From Leucaena leucocephala (lineage: Eukaryota; Streptophyta; Magnoliopsida; Fabales; Fabaceae), in the NCBI GenBank assembly GCA_037074615.1, contig CM073546.1, positions 12,517,501 through 12,581,500 of the forward strand: DNA of 64,000 nucleotides, given 5' to 3'. Position 1 is the first letter of the stretch, and each line of letters opens with the position of its first letter. The notes beneath the pieces are model-generated. The model saw nothing but the letters and a program-made list of their open reading frames with translations, was not told the DNA's origin and ran no database searches. The position numbers and the translations under genes are program-made. This document shows positions 1-10,920 of this stretch, piece after piece.

Positions 1-1679
1 TCCTTGTATCGAAGCATTCTATCACTGTTGATTGATTAGGGATATAAGTTGTTTGAGTTGATTATATATTCTTGCCTTGACAGCTTTATGTTTCTTGCAT
101 TGAGTTCAACTATTGGAATTCTTCTGACTAATATTTTGCCCAGGAGTGCAAAAGGCTAAGTGTGGGGGAGTTGACAAACCCATATTTTTATAGATTTATT
201 CATATCATTTTAGTGGGCTTTTGTCAACATTGTGGTCTTTAATTATATTATTTGTGCACTAATTGAATCAATATGCCTTATATTAAATTAATGCTTAAAA
301 GGGGGCATAATTGTCATATTTTTATGATTTCTAATAATCTTTGGAATAAAAGGTATTACATTATTATGATTTTATATTTCAAGAATTTAGGAGAAATCAA
401 AATTCACAAATGATAACAAAGGACTGTTAAATTAAAAACTGCACAATAAGACCCAATGGGCCAAACCTTGTGATTTGGCCCATTAGGTTTTGTCCTATTC
501 AAAATGCTTTTAAAAAGCATTCACGTAGGAAAAGAAAGGAGGTGCCGTGAATTGAATTGAAAAAGAAAGAAACACTCACACACCCAAGGAACGAGAGGAC
601 GCTACGGAAAATTGAAAGAAGGAATTGAGAAGGGAGGAAGAAAGGACCCACACACATATACATACACAGGGGTGCTGCAACAGGAAAGGAGAGAATGCTG
701 CCAAAGGGTGCACGCCGCAAGAAAACCATTCAATTTCATTCCTCAACAACGACCAACCTCTGTATCTTCTCAATAACCATGGTTGGCAGTGAGATCTTGG
801 CATCGATTTTTATGGCAGTCCGTGGCTAGGTTCTTAATTCTCTAATTCAATGGCAAGGGCATGAGCTTGAGATCTCAAATGGGAGTATAAGTTACTCTAA
901 TTCTCTGCCCAATAATTATATTATGACTCATAGGTCTTAGGATTAATTTTATAATTATTAGGAATATTTAGAATGATTTATTTATATTTATTGAGGATTG
1001 TTGTGACTGAATTTTTTGTTTAGCATTTGACATTGTTCTTTAATTAACTTTAATTTCATTTACTTTGATCTGGGTCAGACATTGTATTGAGATTATCGTG
1101 AATATTTTGTGATTTTTCAAGGTGGCTTGAATTATTGGATCGTTATGTCTCTTGTTAGCTTAAATGCTATTTTTATGAATTAATGAGTTATAATTAAGCA
1201 TTAGTTTTTAATATCTTTAGTCCTATTTTATTATTCTGGTAGCAGTTAATAAATTAGGACTTAGAAAATATTTTGTGGCAATTCGAGGTGGTTCGGTTGT
1301 TGGATTAAAAGCTTAATTATAATTCTTAATTCATTGTTTATAACTGCCATATCTTTTGAAGCTATGATTGCCTGCTTATTGAATTGGAGGACTGCTTTTA
1401 TTATTATTATCAATCACCTTTGAATTTATTCTTTTCACTTATTATCATTCATTATTCCTTTCTTTAAACTAAAAACACCAAAAATATTTTATTTAAATCT
1501 ATTTTTAATTCATTGCATTTAGTTGTTAGTCAATCGAAACAAATCCCATTTTCTAGTTTAGGTTGCATTGCATTTAGTTAGGAATTTAATTTCACATTTT
1601 GGCTCCTTAGAGAGAACGACCTGAGGTTGCACTATACACAATCCTTGGTTTAAATTTTTGAAGTAACCCCAAGGCGACA
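1..1679 (+). mobile_element. Athila-like Ty3/gypsy element: polypurine tract and 3' LTR
   Basis: Positions 1-160 are the end of the internal region. A polypurine tract (TGTGGGGGAG, 161-170) is followed by the LTR, which starts TGACAAACC at 172. A tract of the form 'aagtgtgggggag' just before an LTR is typical of plant Athila/Tat gypsy elements. I place the LTR end near 1679 (GGCGACA), after the block 'gagaacgacctgaggttgc' that resembles the 3' end of such LTRs. No coding sequence is left; small minus-strand ORFs at 499-803 are not supported. The rest of the element lies left of the window, so no target-site duplication can be checked. The PPT and LTR start are well supported; the LTR end is approximate. 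Confidence 0.6.
452..487. promoter_or_regulatory. Inverted GGCCCA (site II-like) palindrome in the LTR
   Basis: CCCAATGGGCCAAA (452-465) is repeated in inverted form at 474-487 with one mismatch and an 8-bp loop. Each arm holds TGGGCC, the site II motif bound by plant TCP factors. It may be an LTR enhancer or simply a hairpin. Confidence 0.4.
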
Positions 1680-1815
1680 TCGGATTTTAAGGTTGTTTTA
1701 CTACTCTTTTCTTAAACTCTTTAATCTACAAGACCTAGGCTGATTTAATTAGGGATAATTACTCAGAGTTTCAAGAGAAATTATTATTAAAAAATTAGAT
1801 TAAATTATCAAAAGA

Positions 1816-1886
1816 GCAATTACCAAACTACCCTTATAAATTTAATTTAATTTGTGCAATTATCAAACTACCCTTATAAATTTAAT
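1816..1886. repeat. Two-copy 40-bp direct repeat
   Basis: A 31-bp block beginning GCAATTACCAAACTACCC at 1816 recurs at 1856 with a single change (acc to atc). The period is 40 bp. It lies in otherwise featureless AT-rich spacer between the gypsy LTR and the Harbinger element. Confidence 0.7.
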
Positions 1887-2007
1887 AGGGCACGTATCAT
1901 TCCTTACATGATCACTCTGTATAATATAGATAGATTATATGAATATCCCAAAAAAATTATCAATTTGATATCATGTTATGATTGATGAACTTTACAATGA
2001 AAAGTAC

Positions 2008-2095
2008 ACTACTAGAAAAAAAATACTTACTATGTCGCTACTTCACTATGGTTAAATGGAAAAATGCTGTAAAAAAAAGGTAGTGACATATTCAT
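2008..2095. mobile_element. CACTA-type terminal fragment
   Basis: CACTACTAGAAAAA at 2008 matches the usual end of plant CACTA (En/Spm) elements and is followed by 'tatgtcgctacttcactatgg', like the subterminal repeats of that superfamily. A weak inverted match (ggtagtgaca) lies near 2084. No coding sequence or full partner terminus is seen, so this is a fragment or a small non-autonomous copy. The rest of 1680-2282 holds nothing I can assign. Confidence 0.4.
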
Positions 2096-2783
2096 TAATA
2101 AATTCACATTTTAGAAAATTTTGTTAAATTTAGGCAGATATGCTAGATCACCCAAGAGCGAGTGAATTGGGTGAACGACGACTTTTAAAATTTTTTGTAA
2201 CTCTTTGAAAAAATTGATGAGTAAGGCTGTATAATTTGAAAATCTCTAATTGAAAATAAGTTACTACAAATCAAATAGTGAAGGGGTGTGTTTGGATTAG
2301 CTTTTGGAGAATAGATTGTGGGCAGAATAGATTCTGGAGAATAGATTTTGGAAAGAATAGATTTTGGGAAAAAAGTGATTTTAATTCTTAGAGATGTTTG
2401 GATGAATAATAACAGAATCACTTTTGTATAGGTAATTTACTAAAAAGGACATAAACTAATATCATAATTATATAAAGAATAAATTTGATTTTCAATTTTA
2501 CCATTTAAGTGATTAAAAATTAATACTATATATATGTATTTGACCAAGGTAAAAATTTATAATATTCACTTGAATTTTAATTTTCTTCCCACTGAAATAG
2601 TACTTTTTAATTTAATTTGTGTGGATAATTTAAAAAATTATATAATAAATTAATATATGTATGTACAAATGAGAAACATATAATACGATTGATTAACATA
2701 GAGATCTGATGTTGCACAAATAAGGGACAATTAAATTTCATTAGTTGGGTGTTGCAGGGGGCATAAAATAAATGTAAAATGTA

Positions 2784-4068
2784 CTACTGTTGGTCTTGTC
2801 TATAATAAATAAGTTGATCTCGTATGAAATCACAACAACAAGCCATTTCAGATGAGGAGGTTATAGATAAAGGTATCCGTGAAAAGTCACACTCATCATC
2901 GCTATCATCATCTTGCAGTGAATCATCATCATCTTTGTCCTCTGACGCGAAATCAGGGTCAGTAATCGAGGTTTTTCTAATGAAATTGTGTATTGCCATC
3001 GTTGCACAAACAATCTTCACTTGTGTTTGATAGTCGTAGCTGCGCATGCGTTGTAATATTGCGAACTTATTTTTCCATACCCAAAAGTTCTTTCTATCGT
3101 GCATCTCAAACTTGAATGTGTATAATTGAAAACTTCATTAGGGTTCACCAATCTAGCTGACCGTCGAAAATCAGGAAGATGGTAACGCTCACGTCGGTAT
3201 GGACCTAGATATCCAATTGGTGTTGGATAACCAGCATCAACCAAATAATATTTACCTGCATGAAAGATAAGTTATTATTTTGAATATTTGTATGCACATA
3301 TAAAGAGAAACCAATTGAACATATTACAAACATACCCTGAGGCGGATGAGGGAAGTTCATTGAAGGAGTTGTCAAGGCATGACTAAATATACGGGCATCA
3401 TGTGCACTACCTTCCCATCCAGCCAAGACAAAGGTAAAGCACATGTCCCAATCATAAACCGCCATTACATTTTGAGACGTGAAGCCCTTTCTACCAATAT
3501 ATTTCGCTTGTTCACTGGAATTGACGATGAAAGGAATATGTGTGCCATCGATCGCTCCAATCGCATTTTTGAAAAATGGCCAATATCGAGGGTCAAGTTT
3601 GATTTTGCTATGCACATTTTGCAACGTTGGATCTTGGGGTTTGATGATTGAAATTGCAAGTCGATAACAAGATAATAAGACATCATGAAAGTGTCTATGA
3701 ATCGTCTCTCCTGAGTGTTGAAACCTTTCTTGCATCATCCTACTGGTCTCCCCATGTCCAACAATATTCAAAAAAATTGCTACCTTTTCATGTATTCCAA
3801 CGTTCTGACTTTGTTTAAGCCCTTGTTGCTGCAATTCAATGCAAAGGTCGAAGAACACACGTGGTTCCATTCTGAACTGTTCATAACAATGCTTCGGATG
3901 ACCGCATAATACTTCATCAACCCATTTGCTACCTGTGTGATCACTAGTGCGAATTGGTTGTTTAGACAAATATTGTGCTGTATAACTGCCAACCAATTTG
4001 CCAACTTTTGTAATCCTCTTTAACCGTCACTTATAAGCTTCTGTCAAGTTTTGTTTTTCGTCCCCCAT
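2784..4068 (-). pseudogene. PIF/Harbinger DDE transposase (HARBI1-like), inactivated
   Basis: This is the nuclease that would cut and join the element's ends. The minus-strand product shows FKNAIGAIDGTHIP (first Asp), VLAGWEGSAHDARIF, VDAGYP (second Asp) and LRCTIERTFG (Glu), then VWKNKFAIL and VKIVCATMAIHNFIR, in the order usual for plant PIF transposases. An intron interrupts it: exon ...PHPPQG ends at about 3337, with a GTATGT donor, and coding resumes at about 3250 with KYYLVDAGYP after a TGCAG acceptor. The likely start is the ATG at 4066-4068. Two lesions kill it: an in-frame TGA at 4027-4029, 13 codons after that ATG, and loss of one G at about 3081 between RTFG and VWK, which shifts the frame. 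The acidic tail (EDKDDDDSLQDDDSDDE) is usual for the family. Confidence 0.85.
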
Positions 4069-4247
4069 ACTTGTTTAACCTGTGCAGAGACAGCTTAATT
4101 TTAGATAAATCAAATTCACTGAATACGGTAATCGCGATCAAATGACTATCATAAAATGCAAAGAGAATAATACGAAACTAACAAAAATAGTCATAAATAT
4201 ATCCATACATACAACACGCATGCATAAATAGTCATAACATTAATGTC

Positions 4248-5320
4248 TCAATCTCCATAACATAAGTGCCGTAAAATTAGTAATAGTTGCTTCTTCGTTC
4301 CCATTTGTGAAGCATACATTTCCCTTATTACAGGATCTAGCATGAGTTTTGCGCATCGTACAAACCAATCATCATCAGCAACTACTTCATCAAGTTGGCT
4401 TAGGTGTGTCATGACTTCCGTAATAGATGGTATGTTAGCAGATGCTTTATCTGCCTTTTTGTGAGCATGTTCGACCTCTGCCTTGGTTAAATCAACAATT
4501 TCACTTAGTGTATCTGCTATCCTAGTTGATGCAGGTCCTTTCTTCTTATTTTTCATCCCTCTACTCCTCTTCCTAACCCCTAATGAGCCGCTTATAGACA
4601 TTGGCTCCTTCCCCCTCACGCTACCTTCACCACTGGTCCCTTGAGATATATTGAAAGTCATTCGATTCATATCCCCACTTATGCCTGTTGGAGCCACCAA
4701 AACTTCATCGCTATCTCCCGACCCTTCTTCCAGATCTATGTTATCATCATTGTCGTATCCTGTTGTCTGTTCTGTTGGAAGTGTCATGGATGATGGTGCC
4801 CATGCATTTGCCCCTGTAGCTGCCACATTACTAAACAACTCATCTAACTCCGCCCTGAACGAGAGACCTTTTTTTTCTAAATTTCTCATATTGTGGATTT
4901 TCCTGCACATGCAACAACAATAAGAAACGGCAATTATATGTGATACGAGTTGAAAATATACTGTACCATCAAATATCCTTTTCGTACCATTTTTTTCTTT
5001 TCCCACCACTCATCTTCCGCTTCTACTGTATTCTGCTCCATATTCCAGCCTACACCTGTCTCATTAATCAATTTATTCCACATTTACCATTCCTTTTGTA
5101 GGGAGTCATACTTGTTTTTAAACTGCATTTTCTCATAGACTTTTCCAGTCCTTGCTGTGAACCCATCACAAATGTTAGTCCATGCTTTTTTGGTATACAC
5201 AGTACCCTTTCTATCACTTTTGCGAAGTTGTTCAATACAGAGGTCAATGAACACTTTAGTGGTGCTAGCGTCCCATGAAGCTTTACATTTATCCTTCACC
5301 ATTGTACTACGTTTGTCCAA
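4248..5320 (-). pseudogene. PIF/Harbinger ORF1, Myb/SANT-like protein, inactivated
   Basis: This is the transposon's second protein, thought to bind DNA and help the transposase. It reads on the minus strand. The N-terminal Myb/SANT-like domain (Myb_DNA-bind_3 type) begins with KASWDASTTKVFIDLCIEQ and continues through GTVYTKKAWTNICDGF. After QKEW comes a TAA where the family usually has Lys, but the frame continues as MWNKLINETGVGW and EDEWWEKK. An intron follows; its donor GTACG is at about 4991 and its acceptor at about 4903. In the next exon a run of eight A residues (about 4871-4878) puts NPQYEKFRKK out of frame with the downstream GLSFRAELDELF. The C-terminal part has a basic patch (VRKRSRGMKNKKK) and a helical tail. 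It lies just upstream of the transposase on the same strand. Confidence 0.75.
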
Positions 5321-6828
5321 AATTTATCAAAATATAAAAAAGTCAATCACAAGTTAATAAAAACAGAAATATCAACTTTCAAGTTTAAATACAGTGGCTC
5401 AAACTGAATCCAATGTACTTTCTGAATTCTAACTCTGTTCAATCAATCAGTAATAGAAACATAAACTGATCAAATTGGAGTATTTTTCGGATCCACTTTG
5501 CATGAACTTTTCTTTCTCTATATATATTATAACTATTGTTCACATTCATCCCATTCAAGTTGTATGGAGAGGTGAATCTGATGAAGGGAGTCATATTTTA
5601 ATCCTTTCGTTTGCCTTCAGTCAAACACACATAGGGAACAACTGCTAAAATTCACCAGCAATAGAACAACATGAAGGGATTTTCAACTTTTAAACCTAAT
5701 CCAAAATTCCAAGTTCATACATACAGCTATCGACTTGGAAGAGATGTTAATTTGCTCTAACACACGCAATAACACAGTATCAACACACGCATAACAGTTG
5801 AGAGAAGTATTTGTTTGCAGTTACACATGCCTGAAACAATTACCCATGGACAATGAAACCAGAAAGCAAAACAATTACCTTTGTTTGGAGAGCAGAGCGT
5901 CGGTGATGTAGCGACGGTAGGACGATAAAGATTGACGCCCACATACCATGATGACTGCTCAAATGTGTGGATCAACAGAGCTGACCACTGCCTGACGACG
6001 GAAGTAAGTTGTAGCAGGAGATCGACTGCTCAGCAACGACGATGAACAGACAGGTCGACAGCATAGCACGACAGGATTGATGAACAGAAGTGAGCTCGCC
6101 AGTGGTGGAAGGAACAGACGCGTGCGCATGTAGCTGGTCAGATTTTGGAGAAGCAAAGGTCACCGCTGGTATGGAGGAGAAGAGGAAAGCAGAAATGGCG
6201 CACAGTGCGTGAACGTGAGGGGAGAGAAGGTAAAAATTGAAGGCCAGCTGCAGAGATTACTGTGCGTGAACGTGAGGGGAGAGAAAAATGAAGTTTTGTG
6301 TCAGAAGCTGTGCCCAACGGATCCCTGTGAAAGCTGCAATCTGTTCAATTCTTCCAAAACCATGGTTTCAAGATTGAAACCGTGGTTTGGGGGTTAAAAT
6401 CGATTTCAAAACAAAACAAGGTGTTTGGCTGTTATCATCCTCAAACTATGGTTTTCTTCATAATCAATTATCTTAATTGATTGCCAAACAGGCACAAGGA
6501 AGAAAATAATTGCACAACAGCTTATGTCCAGTCCTTAGCTCCCCACTGAGATTTTCAATCCACTATTTTCTAATATTACAACGGCTCTTGACAACCTTTA
6601 TAACTTCAATTTTTACAGCTAATTGAGAAACACCTCAATCTTGAGGTCACACCATTTTTGGTGGCAACGTTCCCCTTATAGAGACAAGAGCAAATCCTAC
6701 ATTGAATCCTCGATTCTAAGGTTTGCTCTTATATTTGATACAGGATGATGAAATATAAAACTTTCACAGATAGAGGAAATGATACATTGTAGTATATGAT
6801 ATTTTTCTCCTTCAAGATATGATAATGG

Positions 6829-8430
6829 TACATAATGAAAAACAAAGAGTTGGAAAGTAATGTAATGCATTGAAAACAGTTGAAGTTTTCAGTGAGGCTT
6901 TATGAATAAATTGTAAGAGAGATAACTTTGTTGAAAGGATTCTTAGCCTTAAATTTATAATTGAATGATTACCTCCTATACTAGTTACTTTCCATAACTT
7001 TTCTTAGTTCTCTTTTCTATTATCTAACTCATGTGTAACTCTTTAAAATGATAGAGACATTTATATTCTAAATCCCTTATATCCCAAACACAAGTCATAT
7101 ACAAATTTTATCCCTAATAGCCCTATTTGAGCCTATCACTCTTCTTTTTCCTTCACTTTCATATAGAAAGTTAATTATGCAAGAACATCTTTCAAAAATA
7201 GTATTTTTTATTCATGTAAAAAAATATCAGCATTGTGGTATTGTGCTATTCTCTTATATACATGGTACTATGAAAAGAAAGAAGAAAGAATATTGCACCA
7301 AAACATACAACGAAAAAGAAAAGAAAAGAGAAATGGTGCAAGAAAGAAAGAAAAAAGAATATTCACGAAAAAAAGAAAAAAAAGGGAAGAGAAGGATCCT
7401 TGTCAGTTCTTATAAGCACCTTTCACTTCATTGTTTGAGCATGATTTCATACTATATTTTCATCTTTATTACTTGCATAATATTACTTTCTATATTTCAC
7501 TTGGCTTTTCTCAATCATTACACTCCTCAAAGACCTATTGATTATCGATTGCATATGTAACTGACAGCAGAAATTTAGAACTACTACAAGTCTATGGTAA
7601 GGGAATAATCTAGATAGGTTTGAGTGAAAGAACCTTGATAAAAATGAGAAGAGCGAAATAATTATATCCCTAAATGTATTATCTTCTATCATGTTTCTTT
7701 ATCTTAACTGTGTTTATAGATATTGATCACATTGCATTTATTATTTTGTAACTAGTGTAGCCTTAAGGAATTTAATTAATTAAATTATCACTATTGTGCT
7801 CAAACTTAATTAATTCCTATGCTTGCTTTTAGTTATTCATTAGCATGTGTCTCTATATCTTTGCCTAGAAGTGCAAAGGTCTAAGTGTGGGAGAATTTGA
7901 TAGTGAATATTTTATATTTAAATGGATATAGATTTTGGATATATTTGATTAAATATATAAATAATCTGTATCAATTTAATTTATATTATATATCTTTCTC
8001 CGTAAATTTAATTATCATAATAAAATCTGATCTTATCACAAAATCTATTCATATCTCATATTATGTAGGGAAACTAATAGAAGAGATAAAAAGGAGATTT
8101 GGAATCAGATAATATTTGGAAGATTTTAGGAATATCAACTGTGGCATACTATAAATAGGGACTTTGGAGTTCATTTAAAGGAATCCAATCACTACTCAGA
8201 GTTCTTCTAGAGCAGGAAATTTTAGAGTTTCTTAATCTCTTTAATTCCTTGTTATTCATTTGCTATGTTGATGTTTTTAGAACACTATTGCTTATGGTTT
8301 ATCTTATTATAAGTTTAGCTATTTTCTATTATTATGTTTTAAACCTTTGTATATATTTTTCATAAATATATTTTGTTTCTTTTTATTAAATATATTTCTC
8401 TTGTCTTCATGTGAATTTTATAATTGGTGA
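6829..8430 (+). mobile_element. Gypsy element tail: internal 3' region, polypurine tract and LTR start
   Basis: Positions 6829-7650 are non-coding internal sequence closely related to 60690-61512 in this window, including an A/G-rich stretch (7270-7395) that gives a false Lys/Glu-rich ORF. A polypurine tract (AAGTGTGGGAGAA, 7883-7895) precedes the LTR, which starts TGATAGTG at 7898. The LTR has a good TATA box (CTATAAATAGGG, 8149-8160). The stretch 'ttgtttctttttatta' near 8370 recurs at about 26210 and 31737, so related LTR sequence lies there too. The LTR seems truncated near 8430, where similarity stops. Positions 6497-6828 are AT-rich with nothing assignable. Confidence 0.6.
8149..8160 (+). 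promoter_or_regulatory. TATA box of gypsy LTR
   Basis: CTATAAATAGGG lies about 250 bp inside the LTR that starts at 7898. It is a strong match to plant LTR core promoters. Confidence 0.6.
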
Positions 8431-10920
8431 AATATCCTACTTTTACCCTTTCACAGTATGTATTTAGAAGTATATTTAATTAGCGTAAGTATTATTTTAG
8501 CCTAAAAAATAAACTTTTTAAATTTAACTCTCGGGGGTATTGTTCATTTGTTAAATTCTAGATTGGTTTTCTAATTTTAAAAATTTATAATTAATTCTAA
8601 AAAAAATCTTATGAAGATACTTCAAAGCTCTTTAAGTAAAAAAAATATGAAATTGAACATTTATTGGCCCATTTAGTCCAGTTAAGTTGTAAAGTTTACT
8701 ATTCATATGATAAATTTTAGAAATTTAGATTATGTCTCTTAATTTTAAAAATTTATTTCTCTTAATATACACATCTAAACAAGGTGTGTTACCTATTTAT
8801 CTAAAGATCTGGATATGTACTACATTCTTATAAAATTTTATGAATTAATTCCTTTAATTGTTAGGTTAAACTAGAGTCAGCAAAATTGCTTCAAGACTTA
8901 CAATTTTACTATTTCACATTCATTTTTTAATTCTCATAAATTAATCCAAAATTTATAAACCATCAACTTGGTTTCTCATACAATCATTTACATTATGTGG
9001 TTATGCCATAATTATTTCATACATTTTTCTTTACATCTAATAGTGTAAAATCCTCTTAAAATATAACTACTATTAATTACTTGAACCCATTTTGTACACA
9101 ATATAAATAAAAATAATATTATAAATAAATTTGGTTTATTTCAACATAGTTAATTATGGTAGAAAAGAGTTTTACTAAAATCTAAAATAAACTCTAACAT
9201 GGTTATAAAAAGGATTTTTCTTAAAATTTAAATAATTATGATATAAAAAGAATAAGATAAATCAAATTATTTAGGACATATTAATTGCTCAATCTTTTAT
9301 AATAAATTATATTATAACTATATAAATACTAAAATAGAATTGATTTTATAATATAAATATTATATTTTTTTTATAAATATGTATATTAATTAATCAAAAA
9401 CGGTAATAATATAATCTTTTATGAAATAATGTAAGAGTCTATACAATTTTAATAAAATTAAAGAAATAATTAATAATTTAAAAAAGTCTATCCTGGATAT
9501 TTAGAATATTATCTCTATGAAGAACTCTTAGAATCAAATCGAAATAATATATTATATAATATTAGAGTATGCATAATGAACCGTATTATGTCAAAATATA
9601 AGTATTCTATACATATATTAAAAGGATAATGCTATACAACTGATGTAACTTTAACCAAGCCTCTGAAGTTCTCCCTGTGTTCCTAAGATGAGAATGTAAC
9701 TTGAAAAATATTAATAAAAATAGGGTAAGATAAACATCTTAGTAACTAGCAAATTTACTCATTGTGCATACTAACATTTGCTCATGAGGTGTAAGTAGGA
9801 TATCACAAAGTACAATATATAGAAAATAATATATTATCATAATAAAATTAAATGGATAATCTACCAAAGTTCCTCCAATAAATCCAACCAAACTGCCTTA
9901 TTCCTATTGACCAAACCCAGAGCTAGTGATAACTTACCACTAAAAAAGCTAATTGGTCAAATAGTATGGATAGGCCAAAATCCACATAGCAAATTACCAG
10001 ACCATGGGTTCATTCCCCATCGATAAATAGGTAAGGGTGGCTAACCCCTTAGTAAATAGGTAGGGCACATTTTTTGGTAAACTGGTGGGACAAAAACTAA
10101 TTATCAAACTCTAATAGAGGCTATACCACGTGGTAGAAATACAACTCTATCATCACTCATCCTAATGCATAATTCTCAAAATAATCATATTAATCAAAAT
10201 TTTAATAGCTTAATAAATATCACAAAAGGGTTTTTCTTAAGATAATAAATTTCTTCAAATTTTAATATCAAGATATAACAAATTTATAATCTTAACTCAA
10301 ACTTTGTAAATTAAATTTTAAATACTATAAGACTATTTTCAATAAAATTAATAAAATAAATTTCTCAATATAATCATATCAATATCAATAGATTTTTATA
10401 TATTAAATTACTCACAAACATCACATTAGCACACACAATGAGTAGAAAGTGGTTATCTCTTGCTTAAATATATAAATAATTACCTCAAAAGATCTTAAAG
10501 GCAAATAGTAACTTTAGGTTAGTTGAACTAATGATGTGTTTAGGAGGAGAACAGAGGTAGGATTATTTGGAACATGAAATGGACTCAGAAAGAGGACTAA
10601 AAAAAGAGGAGCTGACTCAATACTCAAGTATAAGAAATAACTTAGAGCCCTAACTCTAGTTATAAATCCATAATAATAATTTAAAATTTAAATCTATATC
10701 TAAATCTAAACTCAAATCCTAATAATTCTTTAACTAATAATAACAATAAAATCATAAAACGCTAAGTAAATATAATGGTAAGGATAATCCAGATACCATA
10801 TTTTATTAAAAATAATAAAAATATTAAATAATAATAATTTAATTAGATAATATTTTTAAATTATTCATAAATAATATTTTTAATTGTACTTAAATATAAG
10901 GATAAAAATTGAGATGTTAC
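8431..10920. other. AT-rich gene-free region, probably decayed retroelement
   Basis: There is no ORF of interest and no recognisable domain. Patches such as 9640-10130 and 10430-10620 are less AT-rich and look like old LTR sequence, and 'gagatgttaca' at 10911-10921 resembles the 3' end of a plant gypsy LTR. I could not match two ends or a target-site duplication, so I assign no element. Confidence 0.5.

Larger units (their letters stand above)
2283..6496 (-). mobile_element. PIF/Harbinger DNA transposon (degenerate)
   Basis: The element contains the two genes typical of PIF/Harbinger transposons, both on the minus strand: a DDE transposase (2784-4068) and a Myb/SANT-like ORF1 (4248-5320). 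The presumed ends are short and imperfect: GGGTGTGTTTGG at about 2283 and its rough inverse CCAAACAGGCAC at about 6485-6496. The left end also has several copies of 'gaatagatt' (2330-2370). The region 5330-6200 upstream of ORF1 has no coding sequence and should hold the promoter. A 24-bp sequence (GTGCGTGAACGTGAGGGGAG...) occurs at 6205 and again at 6262. No 3-bp target-site duplication could be confirmed, so the outer limits are approximate. Confidence 0.65.

Noticed and set aside
499..803. Two minus-strand ORFs in the first LTR
   Set aside because: They overlap each other in different frames within the LTR transcribed leader and show no domain.
3379..3909. Plus-strand ORFs of 62-90 codons
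   Set aside because: Shadows of the minus-strand Harbinger transposase.
7177..7560. Lysine-rich ORF (and the similar one at 61063-61404)
   Set aside because: Produced by an A/G-rich run in a gypsy internal repeat; the two copies do not keep the frame.
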